Shown one piece after another: positions 1 to 8,333 of a DNA stretch of 50,833 nucleotides (positions within the stretch are counted from its first letter, which is position 1; each line of letters begins with the position of its first letter). The notes below the pieces were generated by a model. It saw nothing but the letters and a program-made list of their open reading frames with translations, made no database searches and had not been told where the DNA came from. The stretch is taken from the NCBI GenBank assembly GCA_035555315.1, contig DATMGU010000135.1:1-50833 (forward strand), read 5' to 3'. This DNA comes from DATMGU01 sp035555315 (GTDB lineage: Bacteria; Pseudomonadota; Alphaproteobacteria; ATCC43930; CGMCC-115725). The translations under genes and the position numbers were made by a program.

Positions 1-330
1 CGCCAGCAATTCGCGCTGATCGAACGGCTTGGTCAGATAATCATCGGCGCCGATCTCCAGCCCGACGACACGATCCGTATGATCCGCCATGGCGGTCAGC
101 ATGATGACCGGCACGCGGGATCCCGTCCTCAACCTTTGGCAAAGGCTGAAGCCATCCTCCCCCCGCAGCATGACGTCGAGAATCACGAGGTCGATCGTCT
201 GCTCTTGAAGGGCCGCGAACATGGCCGCGCCGTTGTCGGCGATCGTCACCGTGTGTCCGTGCTTGCGGAAGAACGTCGTCAATAACGACAGGATCTCTTC
301 GTCATCGTCTACGAGGAGGAGATGGGGCAT
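1..330 (-). CDS. OmpR-type response regulator, receiver domain (cut by window edge)
   Basis: This is the N-terminal 110 residues of a response regulator that runs off the left edge of the window. Seen: the start MPHLLLVDDDEEIL supplies the acidic pocket, LVILDVMLRGEDG contains the phospho-acceptor Asp, VIMLTAM holds the switch Thr, and ADDYLTKPFD holds the conserved Lys. The DDYLTKPF signature and spacing are those of OmpR/PhoB-family receivers, so a winged-helix DNA-binding domain probably follows outside the window. The gene is divergent from the MipA-like gene at 689; a kinase gene may lie further left. It may control the divergent gene, which is inference from position only. Confidence 0.9.
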   Translation of the reverse strand, partial: MPHLLLVDDDEEILSLLTTFFRKHGHTVTIADNGAAMFAALQEQTIDLVILDVMLRGEDGFSLCQRLRTGSRVPVIMLTAMADHTDRVVGLEIGADDYLTKPFDQRELLA

Positions 331-688
331 GAAAGTCATTCTCCAAGAATAGCGCCCACAAATAGCCTGTTGATGTCTGGATCGGTGCCTTTTGTTCTCG
401 TCCGCACACATTGTAGTGACGTCTCTATAAACCGCACATCAAGCGGGTAAAACCGGCCCCTAGGATCGCTGTCGTCCAGCCAGGAGCAGTGTCCTTGAAA
501 CGGCCCAACGCCCCCTCCTCTCTCCTCAGATGTCGAACCGCCCTTGGCATCGAGCCATGGATCGGCCCTGGCGACCGCGGCCCTGTCGACTGCCGGGCCT
601 ACGACATCTGTCGGTCGCCTCTGGGGTGGACCCGATCCTGAGCCGGCCAGCGCGTCCCTCTCCGACAACCCTCACTGAAGAGAACCAG
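331..688. other. Divergent intergenic region
   Basis: About 360 bp separate the response regulator from the MipA-like gene, so both promoters should lie here. An open frame continues upstream of 689 to 530, but that extension is arginine- and proline-rich and unlike the family, so I treat it as non-coding. No convincing -35/-10 pair or strong repeat was found. Confidence 0.5.
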
Positions 689-1549
689 ATGTCCAACCAT
701 TCCGTACCGGGACTAGCCGGGCTGCTCATTTGCGGCATCCTCGCGATGTCCCGCGCCGATCAGGCGGTAGCCCAAGAAGCCCTGGATGACCCATCTGAAC
801 TTTCATCGACGCCCGATGCCGTTTCCTCGACCTTCCTGGGTCGCGGGACCTCCATCACCATGGGTCTTGGAGCGAGCATCGCCCCCGCCTATGAGGGGTC
901 GAAGAACTTCAAGGCCAACCCTCTTCCCTATCTCGATATCAAAGGCTTGTTCGATAACCGGGTATTCTTGTCGACCACCCGTGGCCTCGGCGCGAACCTT
1001 CTCGATCTCGGACCCTTCAAGGCCGGGCTTTCGGTGAGCTATGGCGGCGGCCGGAGCAGCAGCGACAGCTCGCGACTGAAAGGCCTCTCGAACGTCAATG
1101 GCGGACCGGTTCTGTCGGGGTTCATGACCTATGAGCTGAAACCGGTCTCCTTCGAGCTCAAGGCCGGGAACACCTTCGGACCAAACCCGGGCACGGAAGT
1201 CTCCTTCGGCACGAACTATGCCTTCACGCCGCTCCCTCGATTGCATGTCTCGGTCGGCCCGCAGATCACCTGGGCGGATAGCCGGTATGACAAGGCATAT
1301 TTCGGCGTCACCTCCGCCGAAGCCGCGCGTGCGACGGCCCTGGGGAATCCGATGCGTGCCTATAGCCCCGGAGCCGGGATCAAGGATATCGGCCTATCGG
1401 CCACCGGCATGTACCAAGTCACCGAGCATTGGGGTCTAGTGACGCATGTCGGCCTATCCGAGTTGGTCGGCGACGCGGCGAAGAATAGCCCGCTGACGCA
1501 ACGGACTTTTCAACCCAGTTTCGCCATCGGCGGGACTTACAAATTCTGA
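689..1549 (+). CDS. MipA/OmpV family outer membrane protein
   Basis: A 286-residue predicted outer-membrane beta-barrel. The start at 689 is chosen because it places a signal peptide at the N-terminus: a hydrophobic stretch GLAGLLICGILAM ending near AVAQEA. An open frame extends upstream to 530 but would bury the signal. Family features include the early GLGASIAPAYEGSKNFKANP segment, PYLDIKG, the 'GPxxxAGLSVSYGGGRSSSDS' region and a C-terminus ending in aromatic Phe (GGTYKF), as expected for barrel assembly. MipA/OmpV proteins were first described as a scaffold for murein synthesis and as an osmoregulated porin-like protein. The gene is divergent from a response regulator, a common arrangement for MipA genes. 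The exact substrate is unknown. Confidence 0.85.
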   Translation: MSNHSVPGLAGLLICGILAMSRADQAVAQEALDDPSELSSTPDAVSSTFLGRGTSITMGLGASIAPAYEGSKNFKANPLPYLDIKGLFDNRVFLSTTRGLGANLLDLGPFKAGLSVSYGGGRSSSDSSRLKGLSNVNGGPVLSGFMTYELKPVSFELKAGNTFGPNPGTEVSFGTNYAFTPLPRLHVSVGPQITWADSRYDKAYFGVTSAEAARATALGNPMRAYSPGAGIKDIGLSATGMYQVTEHWGLVTHVGLSELVGDAAKNSPLTQRTFQPSFAIGGTYKF

Positions 1550-1570
1550 GGACGGTGACCGGCGACCGCA

Positions 1571-1692
1571 TCAATCAGCGGACAGCAGGCGTGTCTCCGC
1601 CTCGCGTAGCACCTCTGCCGCCAAAGCGGATGCGTTGGATGGTCTTCAACAGCGGCGCGAACCAGCACGTTCGCATCGGCTGTGATCCTCAC
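1571..1692 (-). pseudogene. VapC-like PIN-domain toxin, frameshifted remnant
   Basis: Directly downstream of the AbrB antitoxin, a GTG at 1690-1692 overlaps its stop codon by 4 bp, as in an intact vapBC operon. The first codons read VRITADANVLVRAAVEDHP, the start of a PIN-domain nuclease with its first catalytic Asp. About 22 codons in, the frame is lost. In the next frame the sequence ALAAEVLREAETRLLSAD then stop continues the expected family pattern. The rest of the domain is missing and the mipA gene begins just beyond. I read this as a dead toxin with a frameshift and a 3' deletion. Confidence 0.75.
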
Positions 1693-1949
1693 CGGCGGCC
1701 GGCCCAGCCTTCGGCGATGACCTCATTGATTTCCTCGATCGATGGCGGTTGCCTACCCGGCTGTCTCAGACTGCCGATGAAATCCTCGATCGAAGCCGGC
1801 GCCTTCGCCGCCCTTACCTCAGCCCGTCCCGATGGTAAAAAATCGACGGTGATTTTATCTCCAGGCACCATCCCGAGGTGATCTAGAACCTCCCGCCGGA
1901 GCGTTACCTGACCTTTCGCCGTCACTTTCAACGTGCTCTGCAAGGCCAT
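1689..1949 (-). CDS. AbrB/MazE-fold antitoxin, now orphan
   Basis: An 86-residue swapped-hairpin DNA-binding protein. The N-terminal half, LKVTAKGQVTLRREVLDHLGMVPGDKITV, is the AbrB/SpoVT fold. The C-terminal tail (residues about 52-84, ASIEDFIGSLRQPG... IEEINEVIAEGWAGR) is the type of extension that wraps a VapC toxin. The toxin gene that overlaps its stop codon is broken, so this antitoxin has probably lost its partner. It may still autoregulate or counteract toxins elsewhere in the genome (inference). Confidence 0.85.
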   Translation of the reverse strand: MALQSTLKVTAKGQVTLRREVLDHLGMVPGDKITVDFLPSGRAEVRAAKAPASIEDFIGSLRQPGRQPPSIEEINEVIAEGWAGRR

Positions 1950-2354
1950 CTTGAGCCGATCGCAGGATGCGGAGCCAGTTGCGAGCCATCTTTACCCCCC
2001 GACCGATAACCGCCCGTGATTTCAATGTCTCCGCCGAAGGAGGCGGCCTCACATCGCCCGAGGTTACCCCTTACTCCGACGCATCGATCACTGAACATCT
2101 GGTGACGGATTCTTGGGCGGCTTCAGGGGTTCTTAAGACCGTCGTGGTCTAATTCCTTTTGCCCTGCCGCCCGTATTCTTGCCGTAAGGCGCAGCAAGGC
2201 TGGAAGCAAGAAGGCTGAGACGCTCACTTTTCGGCGGATTCAATCGGATGTACGCACCAATACCATCGAAAGATCTCTGGGTGCTGACCGGTTTGGGCGC
2301 CCGTGGGGCGATCGACCTCCCCCTTACCGGGTCGGAGAGAGTGGAGGCCCACCG
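1950..2354. other. Intergenic region between antitoxin and histidine kinase
   Basis: About 405 bp between divergent genes. It should hold both promoters but none is clear. A short hairpin (AGACC-GTCGT-GGTCT, 2136-2150) is followed by a T-rich run and could be a weak plus-strand terminator, although no gene ends just before it. No other structure was seen. Confidence 0.4.
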
Positions 2355-4586
2355 ATGAGCATTGGAGCCGGCGTCGCACGCCTCTCTCGATCGAGCCGTC
2401 GCTTCCTCCTCGTCGGCATCCTCCTCAGCATCATCACGGTCATCGCCGCAGGCCTGACCATCTGGGACCTGCGCGGGGCCGCGATCGAGAGTTACCGGTC
2501 GAATATGAAGAATCTCGGCGTCGTCCTTGCCGAGCAGACATCGCGTTCGATGCAAGCCGTCGATCTGGTCGTGAAGGAGACCGGGGCGAAAATACTCGAT
2601 GCGGGTGTGGAAACGCCCGAACAATTCAACCGCTTGATGGCAACCGAGGAGATCCACGATTACCTGGGCAGCCGACTGAGAAGCCTGCCTCAAGCCACCG
2701 CGGTAACGTTGATCGGCAGCGATGGTAACATCGTGAACAGCTCCCGCTCCCAATCACCCCCGGCCGTCAATCTCTCGGACCGCGACTATTACACGTATCT
2801 CCGTGAGCATGACGTCGCCACCAGCTATATCAGCGAGCCGATGAAGAGCCGGGTGACCGGCGCCTGGTCGGTGTATCTCGCCCGGCGGGTCAGCGGGCCT
2901 CATGGCGAATTTCTCGGTTTGGTCATCAGTACGCTCGAACTCCAATATTTCGAGGCGTTCTACCGAACGATCACGTTGCAGCAAGGCGGGTCGGTAACCC
3001 TCCTGCGACGGGATGGCACGATCCTCGCGCGCCACCCGCGAACGGAGGACAAGATTGGCAGGAGGATGCCGCCGGAAGCCCTGTGGTACCCATGTGTCGA
3101 GGAAGGTGGCGGCAGCTATCGGTCGCCGGGCTACATGGACGGCGATGTGCGTATCGTGTCGGTCGAGTTGCTCCATGACTTTCCGCTCGTCGTGGATGTC
3201 ACGATCACCGAAGACGAAGCACTCGCCGAATGGCAGCGACAATCCGCCTTCATCTCGATCGTCGCCCTGTGCAGCATCGTGGGCTTCGCCGTCCTCTTCC
3301 GGGCGCTCGCCGCCCAGTTTCGCCGGATCGAGCAATCGGAAGCCTCGCTCGCGGCACGGAATATCGACCTCGAGGATAACCGGGCGCGCCTCGAGGAACA
3401 GACCGCCGAGATCATCCAGACCGCCGAGGCGCTCCACGATAGCCAGTTGATGCTGCGGGCCATCATCGACCAAATCCCGTGCAAAATTTCCGCCAAGGAC
3501 GTGGATCTCCGTTACATCGTCGTCAACAACATGAGCGCTCGCGAACTAGGGTGTTCACCCGAGGAAGCCGTTGGCAAACGACTCACGGATTTTTCGATAG
3601 CCGGTGTGGACGTAACGGCCGAGACCGAGTTCACGTCCGAAGTCGAGAACCGAAATCGCGAGGTGCTGGAGACCGGGCAGCCGATCATGAACGTCGAGGA
3701 AAAGCTCGCCCATGACGATGGCAGGGTCGAGTATTTTCTCAGCAGCAAGGCGCCGATGTTCAGCATGAGCAACGCGGTGGTCGGGGTCATCACCATCGCC
3801 ATCGACATCACCGCGCAAAAGCGCGCCGAAGTGGAACGTCGTGAACTCGAACAACAATTGCAGCACGCGCAGAAGATCGAGGCGCTGGGCCAGCTTGCCG
3901 GCGGCGTGGCGCATGATTTGAACAATGCGCTCGTCCCGATCCTGGCCCTGACCGAGCTTGTCTTGCAGGACCTGCCAGCCGGCAACCACGATCGCGGTCC
4001 GCTGGAACTGGTCCTGGCCGGCGCCAAGCGGGCCCGCGAGCTGGTGCGCCAGATCCTGGCCTTCAGCCGCAGCGAACAGGCCGCGCGACATGAGTTCGAC
4101 CTGGCCGATATCGCCGGGGAAGCGCTCCTGATGCTTCGGGCGACCGTGCCGAGCACGATCGCGCTGGCGGACAGCATCGAACCGGCGCTGCCGATGGTGG
4201 GCGATCCCGGACAGTTGCATCAGGTGCTGGTAAATCTCGTCATGAACGCGGCGCAGGCCATTGGCGACGGGCAGGGAACGGTGACCGTTCAAGCGCTGCG
4301 CGAGAGCGACGGATCGCATATCCGGGTATCGGTGGCTGACACCGGCTGCGGCATGGATGAGGCGACCAGGGCTCGTGTGTTCGAGCCGTTCTTCACGACC
4401 AAGGAGGTCGGCAAGGGAACCGGCCTCGGCTTGTCGATCGTGCATGGCATCATCACGAATCACGGCGGAACGATCGACGTCGAGAGTTCGCCCGGACACG
4501 GCACGCGGTTCGACATCCTCCTGCCGACGAGTCCGGTCTCCAACCCCAGCGAGCACGCCCCGGCGGAACTCTCGCTCGCCAGCTAG
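2355..4586 (+). CDS. Membrane sensor histidine kinase (dCache - PAS - HisKA - HATPase)
   Basis: A 743-residue inner-membrane kinase. Transmembrane segment 1 is at about residues 17-38 (LLVGILLSIITVIAAGL) and segment 2 at about 298-320. They flank a periplasmic dCache-type domain with the 'SDGNIVNSS...LSDRDYY' and 'YISEPMKSR' patterns. A coiled coil and a PAS domain follow (about 365-490). The HisKA H-box is GGVAHDLNNAL with the phospho-accepting His near residue 520. The ATPase has an N-box (NLVMNAAQAI), DTGCGMDE and FEPFFTTKEVGKGTGLGLS. It has no receiver of its own and no adjacent response regulator, so its partner is unknown. A purine-rich GGAGAGAGTGGAGG precedes the start. HDLNN replaces the more usual HDFNN of this kinase class. 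Confidence 0.92.
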   Translation: MSIGAGVARLSRSSRRFLLVGILLSIITVIAAGLTIWDLRGAAIESYRSNMKNLGVVLAEQTSRSMQAVDLVVKETGAKILDAGVETPEQFNRLMATEEIHDYLGSRLRSLPQATAVTLIGSDGNIVNSSRSQSPPAVNLSDRDYYTYLREHDVATSYISEPMKSRVTGAWSVYLARRVSGPHGEFLGLVISTLELQYFEAFYRTITLQQGGSVTLLRRDGTILARHPRTEDKIGRRMPPEALWYPCVEEGGGSYRSPGYMDGDVRIVSVELLHDFPLVVDVTITEDEALAEWQRQSAFISIVALCSIVGFAVLFRALAAQFRRIEQSEASLAARNIDLEDNRARLEEQTAEIIQTAEALHDSQLMLRAIIDQIPCKISAKDVDLRYIVVNNMSARELGCSPEEAVGKRLTDFSIAGVDVTAETEFTSEVENRNREVLETGQPIMNVEEKLAHDDGRVEYFLSSKAPMFSMSNAVVGVITIAIDITAQKRAEVERRELEQQLQHAQKIEALGQLAGGVAHDLNNALVPILALTELVLQDLPAGNHDRGPLELVLAGAKRARELVRQILAFSRSEQAARHEFDLADIAGEALLMLRATVPSTIALADSIEPALPMVGDPGQLHQVLVNLVMNAAQAIGDGQGTVTVQALRESDGSHIRVSVADTGCGMDEATRARVFEPFFTTKEVGKGTGLGLSIVHGIITNHGGTIDVESSPGHGTRFDILLPTSPVSNPSEHAPAELSLAS

Positions 4587-4621
4587 CCCAAAGGGCCCGC
4601 GTCACGGCTTTCGAAGCACAG

Positions 4622-5824
4622 CTAACGACGCTTGCCCACTTCGGTCCGCTCCCGCGTCCAGGCGGTCGCCTGCTCGCTCAAGCTGAAACCGAGCCCAGGC
4701 CGGTTCGGAACGATCATCCGTCCGTTTCGGATCTCGAGCCGCTCGTTGAACATCGGTTCAAGCCACTCGAAATGCTCGACCCAAGGCTCGCGGGCATAGG
4801 CGGCCGCGAGGTGCAGATGGATCTCCATGGCGAAATGCGGCGCCATCCGCAAACCCTTGTGATCGGCGAGCGACATGATCTTCAGGAAGGGCGTGATCCC
4901 GCCGACCCGCGGCGCGTCGGGTTGGATGAAATCGACGGAGTTGTGCCGGATCAGCTCGTAATGTTCGGCGACGCTCGTCAGCATCTCGCCGCTCGCGATC
5001 GGCGTGTCCAGCTGTGCTGCCAGCGCCGCGTGTCCCTCGACATCATAGGCATCCAGCGGCTCCTCGATCCAGGTCAGGTTGAATTGCTCGACGATGCGAC
5101 CGAAGCGGGACGCGGTCGGCCGATCCCATTGCTGGTTCGCATCGACCATGAGCGATACGCGCCCGCCCAGATGCTTTCGAACGGCTTCGACACGCTGGAG
5201 ATCGATCATGGGATCGGGCTGGCCGACCTTGATCTTGATCCCGCCGATCCCCCGCTCCACGGCTGCCGAAATATTCTCGACGACCTGCTCGATCGGCATC
5301 GACAGATAGCCGCCCGAGGTGTTGTAGCACTGCGCCGAATCGCGGTGGGCACCGAGCAGCTTGGCCAGCGGCAGGTCGGCCCGTTTCGCCTTCAGATCCC
5401 ACAGGGCGATGTCGAACGCCGCGATGGCTTGCGTGGCGAGGCCGCTGCGGCCGACGGACGCGCCGGCCCAGACCAACTTGTCCCACAGCCGCGCGATATC
5501 GCTCGGGTCTTCGCCGATCAACTCGCCGGCGATCTCCTTGGCGTGCGCGTATTGGCCGGGACCGCCGGCGCGCTTGGAATAGGAAAAGCCGATGCCGCGA
5601 TGCCCGTTCTCGGTCTCGATTTCCGCGAAGAGGAAGGCGATTTCCGTCAGAGGCTTCTGGCGTCCCGTCAGGACCTTCGCATCGCTGATGGGTGCCGCGA
5701 GCGGCAGGAAGACGAGCGAGAGCTTCACCCAGGCGATGCGATCGGATGTCGCCTCTCCGGCTGCGAGACCGGCGGCCAGAGGATTGGCCGAAAGCAGGCG
5801 TTCCGATGCGGGCGCGTAACTCAT
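4622..5824 (-). CDS. L-talarate/galactarate dehydratase (enolase superfamily)
   Basis: This 400-residue protein dehydrates hexaric acids (L-talarate or galactarate) to a keto-deoxy-glucarate. It resembles the characterised Salmonella enzyme as I remember it nearly end to end, including KVLTGRQKPLTE, GFSYSKRAGG, QCYNTSGG, KVGQP and WIEEPLDAYD. Visible active-site residues are Lys199 of the KxK motif (GIKIKVG), metal ligands Asp228 (VDANQQWD), Glu254/255 (IEEP) and Glu280 (ASGEML), and His330 (APHFAME). No transporter or aldolase gene is adjacent, so the pathway is not clustered here. GGAGAAAGCAACC precedes the ATG. The gene is convergent with the kinase, 35 bp away. Three 16-bp tandem repeats lie just upstream of its start. 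Confidence 0.88.
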   Translation of the reverse strand: MSYAPASERLLSANPLAAGLAAGEATSDRIAWVKLSLVFLPLAAPISDAKVLTGRQKPLTEIAFLFAEIETENGHRGIGFSYSKRAGGPGQYAHAKEIAGELIGEDPSDIARLWDKLVWAGASVGRSGLATQAIAAFDIALWDLKAKRADLPLAKLLGAHRDSAQCYNTSGGYLSMPIEQVVENISAAVERGIGGIKIKVGQPDPMIDLQRVEAVRKHLGGRVSLMVDANQQWDRPTASRFGRIVEQFNLTWIEEPLDAYDVEGHAALAAQLDTPIASGEMLTSVAEHYELIRHNSVDFIQPDAPRVGGITPFLKIMSLADHKGLRMAPHFAMEIHLHLAAAYAREPWVEHFEWLEPMFNERLEIRNGRMIVPNRPGLGFSLSEQATAWTRERTEVGKRR

Positions 5825-5833
5825 GGTTGCTTT

Positions 5834-5881
5834 CTCCGATTGGGGCCGCCTCCGATTGGGGCCGACTCAGATTGGGGGGCC
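5834..5881. repeat. Three 16-bp tandem repeats upstream of the dehydratase start
   Basis: Units at 5834-5849, 5850-5865 and 5866-5881 follow the pattern CTCCGATTGGGGCCGC. The first two differ at one position and the third is degenerate. The array ends 10 bp from the dehydratase start codon, so it lies in the 5' leader or promoter. It may be a repeated operator or one of the short duplications seen across the window. Confidence 0.8.
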
Positions 5882-6054
5882 GACGATTGGACTGTAGCCG
5901 CCGCCTCAACGCCGGTCGAAATTCATTTTTGGATCGGAACGATACCCGCCGCGTATCGACGGCGGAGCTCGGACAACGGGCTGTTAGCCCCCCGGGGAAC
6001 CCGCGCCTCGGATTTCTCGCGTGTCACCAAATTCGTATCCCGGATTTCGTCGAT

Positions 6055-6082
6055 TTGCTCGCATAATGAGCAGGACGATAAC
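6055..6082 (+). promoter_or_regulatory. Possible sigma-70 promoter of the lipoprotein gene
   Basis: TTGCTC and GATAAC are separated by 16 bp and lie about 80 bp before the lipoprotein start. A small hairpin (GCTC-GCATAAT-GAGC) overlaps the spacer. The rest of the 338-bp gap (5825-6162) holds only the tandem repeats described separately. Weak call, based on motif match only. Confidence 0.3.
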
Positions 6083-6162
6083 TATTGCTGCGCACCAAAC
6101 GACCGCATCCGGGGGGTGACCACAGGGACCTAACCGGCTGGGTCGGCACAGGAGATCGACCG

Positions 6163-6759
6163 ATGTCGCGTTATGGAGTATCCGTGGCCTGCCTCTCGGC
6201 ACTGGCGCTCAGCGCCTGCGCCGTGGCGCCGCCGACCGGCCCCGAGGTCGCGGCGATGCCGGGACCCGGCAAGAATTTCACGCAATTCCAACAGGATGAT
6301 GCGACCTGCCGGCAATATGCCGGCGGTCAGACCGGCGGTGTGGCGCCGGCGCAGGCTGCCAATCAATCGGCGGTGACCAGTGCCGCCGTCGGTACCGTGA
6401 TCGGCGCCGCGGCGGGCGCCGCCATCGGTGCCGCTACCGGCAACCCCGGAGCCGGGGCCGCGATCGGCGCCGGCGCCGGTCTGCTGACGGGGGGTGCCGC
6501 GGGCGCCAACGCGGCTCAAATCTCCGGGGCGAGCCTGCAACGGCGCTACGACATTGCCTATACCCAGTGCATGGCCGCCAATGGCGAGAAGGTCCAGCAG
6601 AACGTCGCCTATGCGGCGGGCCCCGCCTATGCCTATCCGGCCCCCGCCTATTATTACGGCCCGCCGGGCTATTACCCGCCACCGGGTTACTACGATCCCT
6701 ATTGGGGCCCGGAAGTCTCCTTCGGCTTCTATGGCGGCCGCGGCGGCTGGCGCCACTGA
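6163..6759 (+). CDS. Glycine-zipper lipoprotein
   Basis: A 198-residue envelope protein. The start at 6163 follows GGAG and gives a lipoprotein signal: MSRYGVSVACLSALALSAC, with LSAC as lipobox. The middle (residues about 65-115) is a glycine zipper rich in GAAAGAAIGAATGN and GAAIGAGAGLLTGG repeats, which can form membrane-inserting hairpins. It is followed by a QRRYDIAYTQCMAANG motif common in alphaproteobacterial members. The C-terminus is Tyr/Pro/Gly-rich (YYYGPPGYYPPPGYYDPYWG). It probably sits on the inner face of the outer membrane. The exact role is unknown; related proteins act in envelope integrity or stress. Confidence 0.85.
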   Translation: MSRYGVSVACLSALALSACAVAPPTGPEVAAMPGPGKNFTQFQQDDATCRQYAGGQTGGVAPAQAANQSAVTSAAVGTVIGAAAGAAIGAATGNPGAGAAIGAGAGLLTGGAAGANAAQISGASLQRRYDIAYTQCMAANGEKVQQNVAYAAGPAYAYPAPAYYYGPPGYYPPPGYYDPYWGPEVSFGFYGGRGGWRH

Positions 6760-6807
6760 TCGCGAGAGATCGGACCGACTGACCGTGGGCGCTCGGGATG
6801 ACGGTTT

Positions 6808-7402
6808 CTAGGTGTTTCCGCCGCAGCATTTCTTGAACTTGCGTCCGGAACCGCAGGAGCATGGATCGTTCCGGCCTGGTTTCCGAACGGTTCGGCCGAG
6901 CGGCCCGCTGCTTCGCCGCCTCCAATAGGCGCTGATCCCAAAGACGCAGCCGGGTAGAAGTGCCGGCGCCTCCTTCGCGATCTGGTCTTCTTCTTCCGGC
7001 GTCATGTCCAACAAGGACTCGCCATTCTCATCGCCGCACAGCGCCAGGATCGGGAAGAGCAGGAAGCCGTGCTCCTCGGACTCGAGCAGCGGTCCCCACG
7101 CCGCCGGGCGCAAGCCGATGGCCTGCAGGGATGTCGTGCAGGATCTCGTTGTAGCGGTCGAGAATGCTGCCAAGTATCGCCTGCGTCTCCGCTTCATCGG
7201 CGAAGACCGGCTCGTCGTCGCCCCAAATGACCGGCAACCATTCGCTGGGCTTGATGAGGTCGGGCCCGATCGCGATGGCGGTCAGGAAGCCGTCGAGATC
7301 GGAGAGCACCATGCTGTCGGGTGGCGAGCGGTCGGACTCCAGGAAGGCCTCAAGCACCTCCAATCCGTCGCCGCGCACCGGAACGTCCAGCTTGCTCATC
7401 AT
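6808..7402 (-). pseudogene. UPF0149 (YecA/YgfB) protein with SEC-C zinc motif, frameshifted
   Basis: Two open frames on the minus strand together make one gene. The N-terminal part (start at 7399 or 7402 after GCGGAGGCG) reads LSDLDGFLTAIAIGPDLIKPSEWLP and ILDRYNEILHDI, typical of UPF0149. The C-terminal part, in another frame, resumes with LQAIGLRPAAWGPLLESEEHG and ends in the SEC-C zinc-binding motif GRNDPCSCGSGRKFKKCCGG. Between the two, the usual segment of roughly 20-30 residues is missing at about 7150. A deletion that shifted the frame explains this best. A sequencing error alone would not remove the missing residues. Confidence 0.75.
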
Positions 7403-7615
7403 CGCCTCCGCTTGTCCCACCGGCCCATCATGCCAGAGGGCCTGGCGTCACGGCGAAGGCAATGATGAGATAACCGATCGAATTTCCGGACATGCGTGGC
7501 GTGGAGGTCTTCGGGTCGCGTCTCCATAGAGAATAGGTATTGTGTCCCTCAATTCAAGGCAAGCCGACGGCGGAAAAGCGGTGCATCATGGTGAAGGACC
7601 TCTGAGAGGCAAGGG

Positions 7616-7945
7616 TCATGCGGCGGCAAGCGCTTTCCGCAGGCCCTCGGGATCGCCCTTGATGGCGCGCAACAATGTGCGCGCCGGACCGCTGGGTCGC
7701 TTGGCGCCTCGTTCCCATTCCTGCACGGTCCGCACGCTGAATTCATAGGCGGCGGCGAATTGCGCCTGCGTCATGCCCGCCGCCAGCCGGATGGCACGCA
7801 CATCGATCTCGGGAGCCATATCGGGTGCCGCGTCGGGATTGGCGGCGATCTGCCGAGCGATATCCGCATCCGTCATCGCATCCACCCTGTTCCAATCCGT
7901 CGCCGCCAGCGCGTTGCGCGCTGCCTCACTCAGGGTCTTCGCCAT
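7616..7945 (-). CDS. HTH (XRE-type) antitoxin of a BrnT-type module
   Basis: A 109-residue protein whose C-terminal half is a helix-turn-helix: IRLAAGMTQAQFAAAYEFSVRTVQEWERG, followed by KRPSGPARTLLRAI, as in MqsA/HigA-like antitoxins. The N-terminal half (residues 1-45) is acidic and alanine-rich and probably holds the toxin-binding part. Its start overlaps the end of the BrnT gene by 20 bp, so the two are translationally coupled with the toxin first. It should repress the operon through the paired palindromes upstream of brnT (inference). The usual BrnA partner is a ribbon-helix-helix or HTH protein, so BrnA is a role name here rather than a sequence match. Confidence 0.82.
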   Translation of the reverse strand: MAKTLSEAARNALAATDWNRVDAMTDADIARQIAANPDAAPDMAPEIDVRAIRLAAGMTQAQFAAAYEFSVRTVQEWERGAKRPSGPARTLLRAIKGDPEGLRKALAAA

Positions 7946-8198
7946 AGCGCTTCACCTCTCGCTTGTTCGCCTTGCGGAGCGAGATCACCCGTCGCTCGGC
8001 TTCGCGGTCAACGTAAACACACACAAAAAGACGGTTATGGATAAGGCCGAAAGCGACTTTGCGAGCCTCTCCATACTCAAAACGATCATCAGCCACCGAC
8101 ACATGCGGCCCGGCGAACAGGACTTCGGCCAACGCGAGAGAAACGCCATGCTTCGCCTGATTTACCGTATCCTTAGCGGGGTCGAATACGTGTCTCAC
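7926..8198 (-). CDS. brnT: BrnT family toxin (RelE-like ribonuclease fold)
   Basis: A 90-residue toxin. Motifs of the family are HVFDPAKDTVNQAKHGVSLALA, DDRFEYGEARKVAFGLI and RRVISLRKANKREVKRY, the last holding the catalytic-region His/Arg/Lys residues and the C-terminal basic helix. BrnT proteins are ribonucleases that arrest translation and are neutralised by the downstream antitoxin. I place the start at the GTG at 8198, which gives the standard N-terminus (VRHVFDPAKD). The frame stays open upstream to a TTG at 8234, but that stretch contains the operator and a good promoter spacing. With the GTG start the mRNA may be nearly leaderless. Confidence 0.88.
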   Translation of the reverse strand: MRHVFDPAKDTVNQAKHGVSLALAEVLFAGPHVSVADDRFEYGEARKVAFGLIHNRLFVCVYVDREAERRVISLRKANKREVKRYGEDPE

Positions 8199-8205
8199 GG
8201 TAATG

Positions 8206-8256
8206 ATGGTACGCCTCTGGCGTAGTTCCAGCAAGGGATCATACGCCAGAGGCGTA
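8206..8256 (-). promoter_or_regulatory. BrnT operon promoter with two inverted 15-bp operators
   Basis: TACGCCTCTGGCGTA at 8210-8224 is the exact reverse complement of TACGCCAGAGGCGTA at 8242-8256. Each is itself an imperfect palindrome, and the centres are 32 bp apart, about three helical turns. On the minus strand TTGCTG (8234-8229) and TACCAT (8211-8206) are spaced by 17 bp. One operator lies mostly between these hexamers and the other just upstream of the -35, an ideal layout for antitoxin autorepression. The repeats are seen; the promoter is inferred. Confidence 0.75.
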
Positions 8257-8333
8257 GTGATTTGGTCCTCGGGGTCCGAAACATTTTAGGGAAACCGCCG
8301 CCTCTTGTAGGGAATACTCCCCCACAGCCCTCC

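Noticed and set aside
402..440. Two CCGCACA direct repeats before the MipA-like gene as response-regulator boxes
   Set aside because: Only seven to nine bases are shared and the 30-bp spacing is not typical of OmpR-type tandem sites.
4772..6133. A 453-codon frame antisense to the dehydratase
   Set aside because: It is a shadow of a well-supported enolase-superfamily gene.
7403..7615. Short frames between the broken UPF0149 gene and the HTH antitoxin
   Set aside because: No ribosome sites, families or codon bias support a gene.
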